Assembly (NCBI GenBank): GCA_963718105.1
Contig: OY970352.1
Coordinates: 2,356,001-2,420,000, forward strand
Direction: 5' to 3'
DNA from: DASYKT01 sp963718105
GTDB lineage: Bacteria > Acidobacteriota > Blastocatellia > Pyrinomonadales > Pyrinomonadaceae
Length of the DNA stretch: 64,000 nucleotides
Shown: positions 46,502 to 54,153 of the stretch, piece after piece
Numbering within the stretch: position 1 is the stretch's first letter
Layout of the letters: each line of letters begins with the position of its first letter
Program-made: the position numbers and the translations under genes
The notes under the pieces: generated by a model
Seen by the model: only the letters and a program-made list of their open reading frames with translations
Databases searched by the model: none
What the model was told of the DNA's origin: nothing

Positions 46502-47005
46502 TTAATCTATCGACCGCATTAAAATCAATTTAGCTTTAAAACCTATTACTACAGCAATAGCAGGAAGATTAGAGATCCCCTTGATCATTTGGGAAACTTT
46601 TTTCTTTAGCCTGGAACGTACCTCAGTTTTATTAAGATCTGTCCCAGAAACTTCTAATCGATACCAATCTTCTAAATCACTGGAGTCCGCATTTATCGGT
46701 GCGACATAATAATCAGATCCCGTTAGTGTTTCAGCACGTTGTATAGCAAAAAGTTTCTTAATCTCTTCTACCGAGGCTATTGCACACGCATAAGCACCGT
46801 CTCTCACTCTGTCACTTTCATTGGCCCATGCTTTTTTTATCCTATCATCAACTTCGTCCCAAATAATTTGAACTTCATGTTTTGCAGAGTTATCTTCCAA
46901 CGAAAAAATTACTGGAGAAATGTGGTGTTTATCAAAGCATACATCTGCAGCTTGCGAATAGCATGCGGCAATCTCCGGAGTTAGCCCCTCATGACGATCC
47001 GACAT
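46502..47005 (-). CDS. conserved hypothetical protein, partner of the TPR/membrane protein
   Basis: A 167-residue protein with no signal peptide or membrane segment. Notable segments are SDRHEGLTPEIAACYSQAADVC, FDKHHISPVIFSLEDN, DRIKKAWANESDRVRDGAYAC, RAETLTGSDYYVAP, DLEDWYRLEVSGTD and NLPAIAVVIGFKAKLIL. The overall pattern is alpha/beta. I recognise the style of a widespread unnamed family whose members are encoded next to TPR-like proteins, but I cannot name a domain. The start at MSDRHEG was chosen because the family-like sequence begins there; an ATG ten codons upstream is possible. The stop is three bases before the start of the 46498 gene. Confidence 0.78.
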   Translation of the reverse strand: MSDRHEGLTPEIAACYSQAADVCFDKHHISPVIFSLEDNSAKHEVQIIWDEVDDRIKKAWANESDRVRDGAYACAIASVEEIKKLFAIQRAETLTGSDYYVAPINADSSDLEDWYRLEVSGTDLNKTEVRSRLKKKVSQMIKGISNLPAIAVVIGFKAKLILMRSID

Positions 47006-47044
47006 ATTTTTGAGCTGCAAAGGCCTGGCATTCATAAATACTTA

Positions 47045-47136
47045 TCACTTAAACTGTTCTAAAAACCGCACGTCGTTATCAAACATGTAACGAATCTCAT
47101 CGAGTGTGTACATCAGCGAACACATTCGCGCCGAAG
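47045..47136 (-). pseudogene. duplicated 3-prime end of pheS (28 codons)
   Basis: Encodes ARMCSLMYTLDEIRYMFDND then VRFLEQFK and a TGA stop, nearly the same as the last 28 residues of PheS (47340-47430). It has silent and conservative differences (DE for DD). It has no start and ends where the zinc-ribbon gene stops. It is a direct repeat of about 88 bases flanking a 200-base insert. Confidence 0.88.
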
Positions 47137-47343
47137 CTAAGATTGAGAATGTTTTGTTTCTTCCGATTTTATTTTTTCAATTATCAGAAAGCGAAACCAT
47201 TTGCAGTCCGGGCACCAGCCAAGAGTCCGCTTGCCGCGCGAAGCGCCGACACGGACCGCGCCGCCGCCGGCCTCACTAAAGGTTTTAGTGAAACCGCACT
47301 TCGGGCAGCGAAACTGCCATTCCTGTCCAAAAGAATTTGTCAT
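47137..47343 (-). CDS. small zinc-ribbon protein
   Basis: A 68-residue protein with two CxxC knuckles, CPKCGFTKTF and GWCPDCKWFRF, separated by a Gly/Arg-rich loop (EAGGGAVRVGASRGKRT), a zinc-ribbon layout. Its ATG overlaps the pheS stop (ATGA), so it is probably translated by coupling. It ends exactly where the duplicated pheS tail begins. Function is unknown; zinc ribbons of this size usually bind nucleic acid or protein. Confidence 0.75.
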   Translation of the reverse strand: MTNSFGQEWQFRCPKCGFTKTFSEAGGGAVRVGASRGKRTLGWCPDCKWFRFLIIEKIKSEETKHSQS

Positions 47344-48431
47344 TTAAACTGCTCCAAAAACCGCACGTCGTTATCGAACATATAGCGGATGTCATCGAGC
47401 GTGTACATCAGTGAGCACATTCGCTCCAGCCCGAAGCCGAAGGCAAAGCCGGTGAATTCTTCCGGGTCCACATTGCACGCGCGCAGCACATTCGGATGCA
47501 CCATCCCACTGCCGCCGAGTTCGATCCAGCCGGAGCCTTTGCACGGACGGCAGCGCTCGCCTTCGAACACGCCGGTGCCGCTGCATTTGAAACACGAGAA
47601 GTCGAATTCCGCGCTCGGTTCGGTGAACGGAAAATAGCTGGGGCGAAAGCGCGTCACGGTTTCCGGCCCGAACAATCGCCGCAGCCATTCCGTCACGGTG
47701 CCTTTCAGATGCGCCATGGTGATACCGCGATCGACACAGAGGCCTTCGATCTGGTGAAACATCGGCGTATGGGTCAGATCGGGCGTATCGCGGCGAAAGA
47801 CGCGGCCCGGCGCAATGATACGCAGCGGCACGCCGTGGCGTTCCATCGCGCGGATCTGCACGGTCGAGGTCTGCGAACGCAGCGCCAAACCGGTCGTGGT
47901 ATAAAATGTGTCCTGCGATTCGCGCGCCGGATGCCCCTCGGGGATATTGAGCGCGTCGAAATTGTAATAGTCGGTTTCGATCTCGCGGTCATCCTCGATC
48001 TTGTAACCCATCGACACAAAAATGTCCTCGATCCGCTGGCGCAAAATGGTCAGCGGATGCAAGTGTCCCGTACGCGGGCGCGTGCCGGGCAGCGTGACAT
48101 CCAGACGCTCGCGCTCCGTCTTGGCATTTTCGATAAAAGACTTGAGTGTTGCGTCGGCCTCGTCGAGCGAAGTATTGACCTTCGCTTCGGCGGCCTGGAT
48201 CACCTTGCCGAATTCCGCGCGCTCCTCCGGCGCAACCTGACCGATCAATTTTTTTAATCCGGCCATCTCGGATTTTTTACCGGTGTGTTTGACACGCAAT
48301 TCACCCAGCTCTTTAAGCAGGCCTTCCGCCTCACTCAAGGCCAGAGACTGTGAGCTTAAATTATTGAAGCGTTCGAATTCCCCGAGAAAAATTTCTACCG
48401 CTAGATCAATTTTTTGTTTGCTATCCGACAT
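47340..48431 (-). CDS. pheS: phenylalanine-tRNA ligase alpha subunit (PheS)
   Basis: Alpha chain of phenylalanyl-tRNA synthetase, containing the active site. An N-terminal coiled coil (to about residue 100) is followed by the class II core: HPLTILRQRIEDIFVSMGY, FDALNIPEGHPARESQDTFY (motif 1 area), GRVFRRDTPDLTHTPMFHQ (motif 2), YFPFTEPSAEFDFSCFKC, the zinc-like CFKC...CRPCKGSGWIELGGSGMVHP and FGFGLERM (motif 3). Start at 48431 (MSDSKQKID). The segment SLALSEAEG near residue 35 is a peptide often produced by repeat DNA. The zinc-ribbon gene overlaps the stop and a copy of the 3-prime end follows it. Confidence 0.96.
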   Translation of the reverse strand: MSDSKQKIDLAVEIFLGEFERFNNLSSQSLALSEAEGLLKELGELRVKHTGKKSEMAGLKKLIGQVAPEERAEFGKVIQAAEAKVNTSLDEADATLKSFIENAKTERERLDVTLPGTRPRTGHLHPLTILRQRIEDIFVSMGYKIEDDREIETDYYNFDALNIPEGHPARESQDTFYTTTGLALRSQTSTVQIRAMERHGVPLRIIAPGRVFRRDTPDLTHTPMFHQIEGLCVDRGITMAHLKGTVTEWLRRLFGPETVTRFRPSYFPFTEPSAEFDFSCFKCSGTGVFEGERCRPCKGSGWIELGGSGMVHPNVLRACNVDPEEFTGFAFGFGLERMCSLMYTLDDIRYMFDNDVRFLEQFK

Positions 48432-48446
48432 AATTTTAAGACGCAA

Positions 48447-48890
48447 TTAATCTTCTGAAACAGGTTTTACATTCCCTACTATCTTATAATTTTCAAGAGC
48501 CTTATACAGTTCTTGACTCGGAGCCGGGAAAGAATATGCTCCACCTTTCTCCCAGGATTTTGTGTTTCTGAAATCTCCTAATGCAATAACCAAATCAAGT
48601 ACTTCATCGTGAGGGCATAAATACCAATTTTCTTTCAGAAAAAACGCTATGTACAAATTTTTTCCAATATACTTTTTGGCAAAATAAAGCCGGCCTTTCA
48701 GTTGAATCTTTAGAAATTTTTCGCCATCAATATGTTGGGCAATAAAATCCGCCCCTTGCCAATCGTCACTCAATTTAATCGTTACAAATCCGTAATCTGC
48801 CAAAACTGCCGACACCTTCTGGAAATTGTAATTCTCTTTTTGCCTGGCATTCAGCTCGGAGTAAGAGATTTGTTCTAAGTCTAATGCCAT
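48447..48890 (-). CDS. hypothetical protein, possible PD-(D/E)XK-type fold
   Basis: A 147-residue cytosolic protein, conserved-looking but unnamed: RQKENYNFQKVSAVLADYGF, KLSDDWQGADFIAQHIDGEK, LKIQLKGRLYFAKKYIGK, NLYIAFFLKENWYLCPHDEV and GGAYSFPAPSQELYKAL. The GADFIAQ...LKIQLKGR arrangement (Asp, then Gln-x-Lys after about 16 residues on a strand) fits a PD-(D/E)XK nuclease core with Gln as the variable acid. This is a by-eye fold suggestion. It is inserted between rplT and pheS; its stop is within 16 bases of the pheS start. Confidence 0.72.
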   Translation of the reverse strand: MALDLEQISYSELNARQKENYNFQKVSAVLADYGFVTIKLSDDWQGADFIAQHIDGEKFLKIQLKGRLYFAKKYIGKNLYIAFFLKENWYLCPHDEVLDLVIALGDFRNTKSWEKGGAYSFPAPSQELYKALENYKIVGNVKPVSED

Positions 48891-49026
48891 ACCATTTACA
48901 AATAAAGAAATGGCGCACCTTCAGCGCGCCGTTTCCCGTATCTTGTACCAGACGTTTCACGTCTGGCTACCATCTCAACGCCGCTTAGCGGCTAACTATC
49001 CATTATCAGTTATCCACTATCCACTA

Positions 49027-49398
49027 TTAAGCCGCCGGTTTGCTGGCGATCGCTTCTTTTACCTGGCCGGCCAGATGCGCAAAAGTTTCGGGCTGCTTGG
49101 CGGCGATATCGGCCAGCACCTTGCGGTCGAGCTCGATATTCGCTAGTTTCAGTCCGTGCATGAACTGCGAATAATTCAACCCGTTCAAGCGGGCTGCCGC
49201 GCCGATGCGCACGATCCACAGCTTGCGAAAATCGCGTTTTTTGCGCTTGCGCCCGACATAGGCGAACACTAATGCGCGGTCAACAGACTCCTTCGCTGAA
49301 CGATAAAGTTTCGATTTTGTTAAACGGTAGCCTTTGGCCCGTACTAATATTTTTTTACGTCTTTGCAGACGATTGTTTCCGCGTTTTACACGAGGCAT
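49027..49398 (-). CDS. rplT: 50S ribosomal protein L20 (RplT)
   Basis: 123 residues beginning MPRVKRGNNRLQRRKKILVR, with KGYRLTKSKLYRSAKESVDRA, YVGRKRKKRDFRKLWIVRIG and NYSQFMHGLKLANIELDRKVL, the standard L20 blocks. It is in the classical infC-rpmI-rplT order. The rpmI-rplT gap carries an R9 palindrome. L20 usually represses the infC-rpmI-rplT mRNA; no specific operator was identified. Confidence 0.97.
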   Translation of the reverse strand: MPRVKRGNNRLQRRKKILVRAKGYRLTKSKLYRSAKESVDRALVFAYVGRKRKKRDFRKLWIVRIGAAARLNGLNYSQFMHGLKLANIELDRKVLADIAAKQPETFAHLAGQVKEAIASKPAA

Positions 49399-49425
49399 GA
49401 CTTTCTACACTCCTTCATTAATCAC

Positions 49426-49503
49426 CGGATTTTGGATTGGCGATTTTAGATTTTGGTGACTACACGAAATCTAAAATCCTAAATCAAAAATCCAAAATCT
49501 ATT
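49426..49503. repeat. R9 inverted repeat, copy 2
   Basis: GGATTTTGGATTGGCGATTT and the complementary AAATCCAAAATC arm between rpmI and rplT, related to 36440-36536. Confidence 0.75.
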
Positions 49504-49707
49504 TTACTTTCTGCCGTAGGGCAGCATCGCTTCCACGCGTTTCTGATCGCCCTCTGACACGTATGTATCGATATCTAAATTACGTTTACGTTTATTGGTC
49601 TTTTTCGTCAAAATATGACGGGCGTGCGAATGGCCGCGCTTGAACTTGCCGGAGGCAGTTGAACGAAAGCGTTTCGCCGCGCCTTTATGTGTTTTCAGTT
49701 TTGGCAT
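49504..49707 (-). CDS. rpmI: 50S ribosomal protein L35 (RpmI)
   Basis: 67 residues: MPKLKTHKGAAKRFRSTASG, then KFKRGHSHARHILTKKTNKRKRN and a short tail. Standard size and composition. It lies about 30 bases downstream of infC. Confidence 0.97.
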   Translation of the reverse strand: MPKLKTHKGAAKRFRSTASGKFKRGHSHARHILTKKTNKRKRNLDIDTYVSEGDQKRVEAMLPYGRK

Positions 49708-49736
49708 AATTTGCTCCTTAAAATTGCTCTAAATAA

Positions 49737-50519
49737 TTAAACTTTTTCTTCCGCCGATTCGACGGGCGTCTCCGCCGGTGTCTCTGCGGGTGTTTCCGCT
49801 AAATTCTCCCCTATCGGCGCTGCCGTGGTTGCCGGTTCCTGAGGAGGATTCTCTGCGGGTTTTTCACCCGTCTGCTCTGCGGTTTGCTCAGCCGGTTTCG
49901 CTTCAGCCCTGTCAGCCCTCGGCGGTTTTTCCCCAGGCTTTTCTTTCTTGGCCGGTTTTGCCGGCATCTTGCCTTTTTTCGGCACCATGATCATAAACAT
50001 CTGGTAGCCTTCCATTTTCGGCAGTACTTCCGGATCGCCGTATTCGGCCAGATCTTCGCGCAGACGCGCCAGAATTTTTGCTCCCAGTTCGCGGTGGCTC
50101 ATTTCGCGCCCGCGAAACGAGATCGTCGCTCTTACTTTATCGCCACCGGTCAGCCACTCCTTCGCTCGTTCAAGACGATACTCGTAATCGTGATTATCGG
50201 TAGCCGGGCGAAATTTGATCTCCTTGACCGTAACAGTGACCTGTTTTTTCTTCGCCTCGTGCTGCTTTTTCTTTTGGTCGTAAAGAAATTTTCCGTAATC
50301 GATGATCTTGCACACCGGCGGATCGGCGTTCGGCGCGATCTCCACCAGGTCGAGCCCGATGCTGCGCGCGCGCTGCACGGCGTCACGAACGTCCATTACG
50401 CCCAGCGGTTCTCCGTCTTCACTTATCACCCTCACCGCAGGAACGCGAATGCGTTCATTGGTGCGATTCTGAGGCTGCCGCGGTTGGTACCCGCGTCCGC
50501 GATAATAATTATTAGCGAT
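49737..50519 (-). CDS. infC: translation initiation factor IF-3 (InfC), probable AUC start
   Basis: Prevents premature subunit joining and checks start-codon choice. The frame from a GTG at 50435 lacks the IF3 N-terminus. Reading upstream gives NYYRGRGYQPRQPQNRTNER then IRVPAVRVISEDGE, the expected IF3 start, with no ATG/GTG/TTG before it. An ATC at 50517-50519 sits six bases after GGAGGTAA, so initiation at AUC is inferred, as infC uses AUU/AUC-type codons for self-repression in many bacteria. IF3-N and IF3-C are complete (HELGAKILARLREDL, MEGYQMFMIMVPKK). An extra acidic Pro/Ala/Glu-rich tail of about 80 residues (ETPAETPAETPVE) follows. Predicted length is 260 residues. Confidence 0.93.
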   Translation of the reverse strand: MANNYYRGRGYQPRQPQNRTNERIRVPAVRVISEDGEPLGVMDVRDAVQRARSIGLDLVEIAPNADPPVCKIIDYGKFLYDQKKKQHEAKKKQVTVTVKEIKFRPATDNHDYEYRLERAKEWLTGGDKVRATISFRGREMSHRELGAKILARLREDLAEYGDPEVLPKMEGYQMFMIMVPKKGKMPAKPAKKEKPGEKPPRADRAEAKPAEQTAEQTGEKPAENPPQEPATTAAPIGENLAETPAETPAETPVESAEEKV

Positions 50520-50549
50520 AAATTACCTCCAAAAGTCATTTTAGATTTT

Positions 50550-50609
50550 GATTGGGAGCGCACAATTTATTGTGCTTTACAGATGGCCGAATAAATTCGG
50601 CGCTCCCAA
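50550..50609. repeat. R4 repeat, copy 3
   Basis: GGAGCGCACAATTTATTGTG and GGCCGAATAAATTCGGCGCT arms between thrS and infC. It is the simplest copy of R4. Confidence 0.8.
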
Positions 50610-50617
50610 TCAAAAAT

Positions 50618-52594
50618 CTAAGTCACATTCTCTAATGACCGCGACTCTTTGAGTCTCCCGGTCATTGCCTTAAAATCTTCCAGCGACATCGAGCCCAGAT
50701 CGCCCTGTTTTCTTTCGCGCACCGCAATGCTTTTTTCTTCCAGCTCCTTATCGCCAAGTACCAGCATAAAAGGAACCTTTTGAAGCTGCGCGTCGCGAAT
50801 TTTGGCGCCTATCTTGTCGCTTTTCGTATTTACTTCTACGCGTAAACCAATTTTACGCAGTTCTTCACCGATTTGTGAAGCATAATCATTGATCCGGTCC
50901 GTGATCGGCAGCACCGATACCTGTACCGGCGCAAGCCAAAACGGAAACGCCCCGGCGTAATGTTCGATCAGCACGCCGAAAAATCTTTCGACAGAGCCGA
51001 GCAGCGCGCGGTGAACCATGATCGGCTGGTGCGGCTTGTTGTCCTCGCCGGTATATTCCAACTGAAAACGCGCCGGCAGGTTGAAATCGAACTGCACAGT
51101 GCTCAATTGCCAGAGACGCCCGATCGAATCTTCGACCTTGATATCGATCTTCGGCCCGTAAAAAGCGGCTTCGCCTTCGATGCGTTCGTAAGGAATACCG
51201 CGCTCATTCAGCGCATCTACCAGCGCCCTCTCGGCATTTTCCCAATCCTCATCCGAACCCATCCAGGCTTTATTATCAGCGCCGCCGCGCACCGAAAGCT
51301 CGACCTTGAAATTCTCAAAACCGAACGTGCGGAAAACATCGTAAGCAAAATCGACGCAATCGCCGATCTCTTTCCCGACCGTTTCCGGCGTGGCAAAAAT
51401 ATGCGCATCGTCCTGAGTAAAACCGCGCACGCGCATTAAGCCGTGCAGCGTACCGGAAAGTTCCGCGCGATAGACCGTGCCGAGCTCCGCGTAGCGCAGC
51501 GGCAACTCCTTATAAGAGCGCGGGTGCGCCTTATAGATACCGATATGCCCCGGGCAATTCATCGGCTTGAGCCGAAATTCCGTGTCTTCGCCAAACCATT
51601 CGGGCAGCCCGATCGGCTCAAAAAGATTCTCCGCGTAATTTTGTTCGTGGCCGCTGGTCTGCCAAAGCTGACGCTTGGCTATATGCGGCGTAAATACCTG
51701 CCCATAGCCGCGCTTGACCAACTGCTCGCGCATATAGTTTTCCATCTCGGTGCGGATCGCTCCGCCCTTCGGGTGCCAAAAAATAAATCCCTGCCCGTAA
51801 TCTTCCTGGATGGAAAAAAGGTCGAGCTCCTTGCCCAGACGGCGATGGTCGCGCTTTTCCGCTTCCTCGCGCTGCTTAAGCCAGCCGTCCAGTTCTTCCT
51901 GCGAGAAAAACGCCGTACCGTAGATGCGCTGCATCTGCTGGTTTGCGGCGTCGCCTTTCCAGTAAGCGCCGGCGATCGCCAGCAATTTAAATGCTTTCAA
52001 TTTGCCGGTGTGCCCTACGTGCGGCCCCATGCAGAAATCGATGAACTCCGAGCCCTCGATGTAATAAACGCTGGCTTTGCCCTCGACCTTTTCGTCGATC
52101 AGTTCACACTTGAGCGGTTCTTCGCGGTCCTTGAAAATTCCCAGGATCTCTGCCTTTTCGACTTCCGCGCGGCGATAGACCAGGTTGCGCTTTGCCATTT
52201 CGCGCATTTTCTTTTCAATAACGGGCAGATCTTCTTCGCTAAGCTGGCGCGGAGCGATCACGTCATAGAAAAATCCATAACGCGGGTCGTCCATCAGCGC
52301 CGGCCCGATGCCGAGCTTGGTTCCGGGAAAAAGTTCGAGCACTGCGGCTGCCAGCAAATGCGCGGTCGAATGACGCAGCACTTCCAGCCCGTCGCGGGTA
52401 TCGGCCAGGATGGGTTCGACATTTAAAACTTCGTCGCCGCCGTTCTCAAGCTGTTTGCTGAGATCGACCTCCTCGCCGTTGACCTTGGCCGCCAGCGTTT
52501 TTTTCAACACCTCGCGGTCAAAAGACTTCAGCACGTCCAACACCGTTACCGGCGCGGGAAATTCCCTCTGATTTTCTCCAACTTTGATCTGCAT
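50618..52594 (-). CDS. thrS: threonine-tRNA ligase (ThrS)
   Basis: Class II synthetase of 658 residues. Domain order: TGS (MQIKVGENQREFPAPVTVLD), N2 editing domain (HSTAHLLAAAVLELFPGTK and the zinc/editing HxxxH and C...H in SEFIDFCMGPHV), catalytic core with motif 1, FRLKPMNCPGHIGIY, LRYAELGTVYRAELSGTLHG and motif 3 (HRALLGSVERFFGVLIEHYAG), and a C-terminal anticodon domain (VLPITDRINDYASQIGEELR). Start at 52594 has GAGGG upstream; the open frame continues into repeat-derived sequence (NAEGAEKRS) that is not part of the protein. It is the first gene of the thrS-infC-rpmI-rplT cluster. Confidence 0.97.
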   Translation of the reverse strand: MQIKVGENQREFPAPVTVLDVLKSFDREVLKKTLAAKVNGEEVDLSKQLENGGDEVLNVEPILADTRDGLEVLRHSTAHLLAAAVLELFPGTKLGIGPALMDDPRYGFFYDVIAPRQLSEEDLPVIEKKMREMAKRNLVYRRAEVEKAEILGIFKDREEPLKCELIDEKVEGKASVYYIEGSEFIDFCMGPHVGHTGKLKAFKLLAIAGAYWKGDAANQQMQRIYGTAFFSQEELDGWLKQREEAEKRDHRRLGKELDLFSIQEDYGQGFIFWHPKGGAIRTEMENYMREQLVKRGYGQVFTPHIAKRQLWQTSGHEQNYAENLFEPIGLPEWFGEDTEFRLKPMNCPGHIGIYKAHPRSYKELPLRYAELGTVYRAELSGTLHGLMRVRGFTQDDAHIFATPETVGKEIGDCVDFAYDVFRTFGFENFKVELSVRGGADNKAWMGSDEDWENAERALVDALNERGIPYERIEGEAAFYGPKIDIKVEDSIGRLWQLSTVQFDFNLPARFQLEYTGEDNKPHQPIMVHRALLGSVERFFGVLIEHYAGAFPFWLAPVQVSVLPITDRINDYASQIGEELRKIGLRVEVNTKSDKIGAKIRDAQLQKVPFMLVLGDKELEEKSIAVRERKQGDLGSMSLEDFKAMTGRLKESRSLENVT

Positions 52595-52873
52595 AAACCC
52601 TCGTAAATTAGATCTTTTCTCCGCACCCTCTGCGTTTAAAAAACTCAACGCAAGGGAAACAAAGAATACGCAAAATACGCTAAGAGCTTGCCGCTCAAAG
52701 CTTTAAGATTCAAATTTACGATCCTACTAACCGTTATTGATCTGATCCGATAAGAGCGACTTTGCCTTGGCGCCTAAGAAAACAAACGCCGATATACACG
52801 CCGTTAGAAGCGTGTGTTAGTAGTTGTAAAAGCTGCAAAGTACTTAAAAAGCATCGTATCGAAAATATGTAAA

Positions 52874-52948
<75 letters not shown>

Positions 52949-52982
52949 GGACCGTCTTCGCCCAATAAAAAAGCGAACCTAA

Positions 52983-53011
52983 AGGATGCCAAACCCTTGT
53001 AAAACTGTCAA
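52983..53011 (-). promoter_or_regulatory. tRNA-Val promoter, weak -10
   Basis: TTGACA (53006-53011), 17-base spacer, CATCCT (52983-52988). The -35 is perfect but the -10 is poor, and placement is tentative. Confidence 0.45.
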
Positions 53012-53046
53012 GTTCTGAGGCGTTTTCCGCTGAAGGTCAGATTTCA

Positions 53047-53130
53047 ACTCAGCCCGGAGGGCTGGCGGATATTAGCCGTAGGCGAAAGCCTACGGTAGGC
53101 GTCTCACCAAACCAAGGGCCCTGTAAATAC
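53047..53130. repeat. R12 repeat, copy near the HutG-like gene
   Basis: AGCCCGGAGGGCTGGCGGATATTAGCC, then hairpin CCGTAGGC...GCCTACGG. It shares GGATATTAGCC with 22683-22755. Confidence 0.72.
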
Positions 53131-53134
53131 AATT

Positions 53135-54094
53135 TCAAAACGCCGAACTGCAAAATCTATGCATCGCTATCGCCACCAGTTTCGTCGTGCGGTTATCGAT
53201 ATCGAAATTCGGATTTACCTCGGTAAATTCGATCAGCCGTGTTTCTTTTCTGCTTCCGGCCAGTCCCGCGAGCGTAACAAACTCTTCCGCAGTCAAACCA
53301 ACCGGGCTTGGAGCGGAAACACCGGGCGCATCCGAAGCACGCACCGCATCGACATCAAAACCCCAGAAAATATTGGAAACCGTTTTGTGCGATTCGATAA
53401 AGAATTCGAACCAATCCTGCGTTCCGCATCCCGCATTCCGTATTTCTTCGATGCTCTTCGTCATCACGCCGAGTTTTTTCAGGTAATCATAATAAACGGG
53501 CGAAGCCGCCTGTGGCTGGTAACCCATCTCGGCAAAGTTTTCCGGTTTCAACAGTTTTTCTTCCAGAAGCTGGCGGTAAGGAGTACCGCTGTTTCGCGGC
53601 TGATCGGCACGAACGTCAAAATGCGCGTCGATATTAAACCCGAGCCAATTCGCGCTACCGAAAGTTTCCGCCCCAAAAGCTTCAGCCATTGCCTTGCCGT
53701 CGGGATAGGAAACGTCATTTCCCCCGCCAAGCGAGATCACCGTTTTCCGGTCTTTTAGTAATTGCGTCACAACCTCGCAATGCGCGTCGTGTGTTTCTTC
53801 GAGTGTCGGCTTAATGATCGTATTCCCCAGATCTAATATTTTCGCGCTGACATCAAAGGTAGTGAGTTTATAAAACTGGCGGCGGATCTCGTCAGGCGCG
53901 AGCGCGGCGCCGATCCGGCCCTTGTTTCTCTTGACACCCTCATCCTGCGGGCAGCCGACGATAACGATCTCCGCATTTTCGTAACTGTCAGTTTCAGCCG
54001 AAACGATTTCACCCAACCGCGGATCGTTGACGTCATTTTTACGAAAAAACAACTCGAGGTCAGGCCGATAGGTTAGTTCAAAAATATCACTCAT
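53135..54094 (-). CDS. hutG: arginase/agmatinase-family enzyme, HutG-like (formimidoylglutamase)
   Basis: A 319-residue member of the ureohydrolase superfamily. Metal-site segments: SLGGGNDVSYPDG, NIDAHFDVR (DAHFD) and GFDVDAVRASDAPG (Asp-x-Asp). In arginases the first ligand is a His (GGDHS/GGGHE); here Asn stands in that position. Proteins of this type in histidine-degradation contexts hydrolyse formiminoglutamate to glutamate and formamide. The hutU gene lies 1.7 kb away on the other strand, which supports this over agmatinase, but specificity is not proven. ATG start; two residues before the ELTYRPDLEL segment are variable. Confidence 0.82.
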   Translation of the reverse strand: MSDIFELTYRPDLELFFRKNDVNDPRLGEIVSAETDSYENAEIVIVGCPQDEGVKRNKGRIGAALAPDEIRRQFYKLTTFDVSAKILDLGNTIIKPTLEETHDAHCEVVTQLLKDRKTVISLGGGNDVSYPDGKAMAEAFGAETFGSANWLGFNIDAHFDVRADQPRNSGTPYRQLLEEKLLKPENFAEMGYQPQAASPVYYDYLKKLGVMTKSIEEIRNAGCGTQDWFEFFIESHKTVSNIFWGFDVDAVRASDAPGVSAPSPVGLTAEEFVTLAGLAGSRKETRLIEFTEVNPNFDIDNRTTKLVAIAMHRFCSSAF

Positions 54095-54153
54095 AATTAC
54101 CGGAAAGATTTAACCACGAAATCACATGAAACAACACCTAAAAATGGCTCCGA

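Noticed and set aside
47496..48257. Long plus-strand open frame opposite pheS
   Set aside because: Antisense to a conserved synthetase gene; the frame is open because of codon bias in pheS, and no homology or ribosome-binding site is seen.
48320..48360. SLALSEAEG peptide near the PheS N-terminus as a repeat insertion
   Set aside because: The peptide resembles ones produced by repeat DNA, but the surrounding helix (EAEGLLKELGELRVKHTGKK) is normal for PheS, so an insertion cannot be shown without an alignment.
51443..52426. 327-codon plus-strand open frame opposite thrS
   Set aside because: Antisense shadow of thrS with no recognisable domain.
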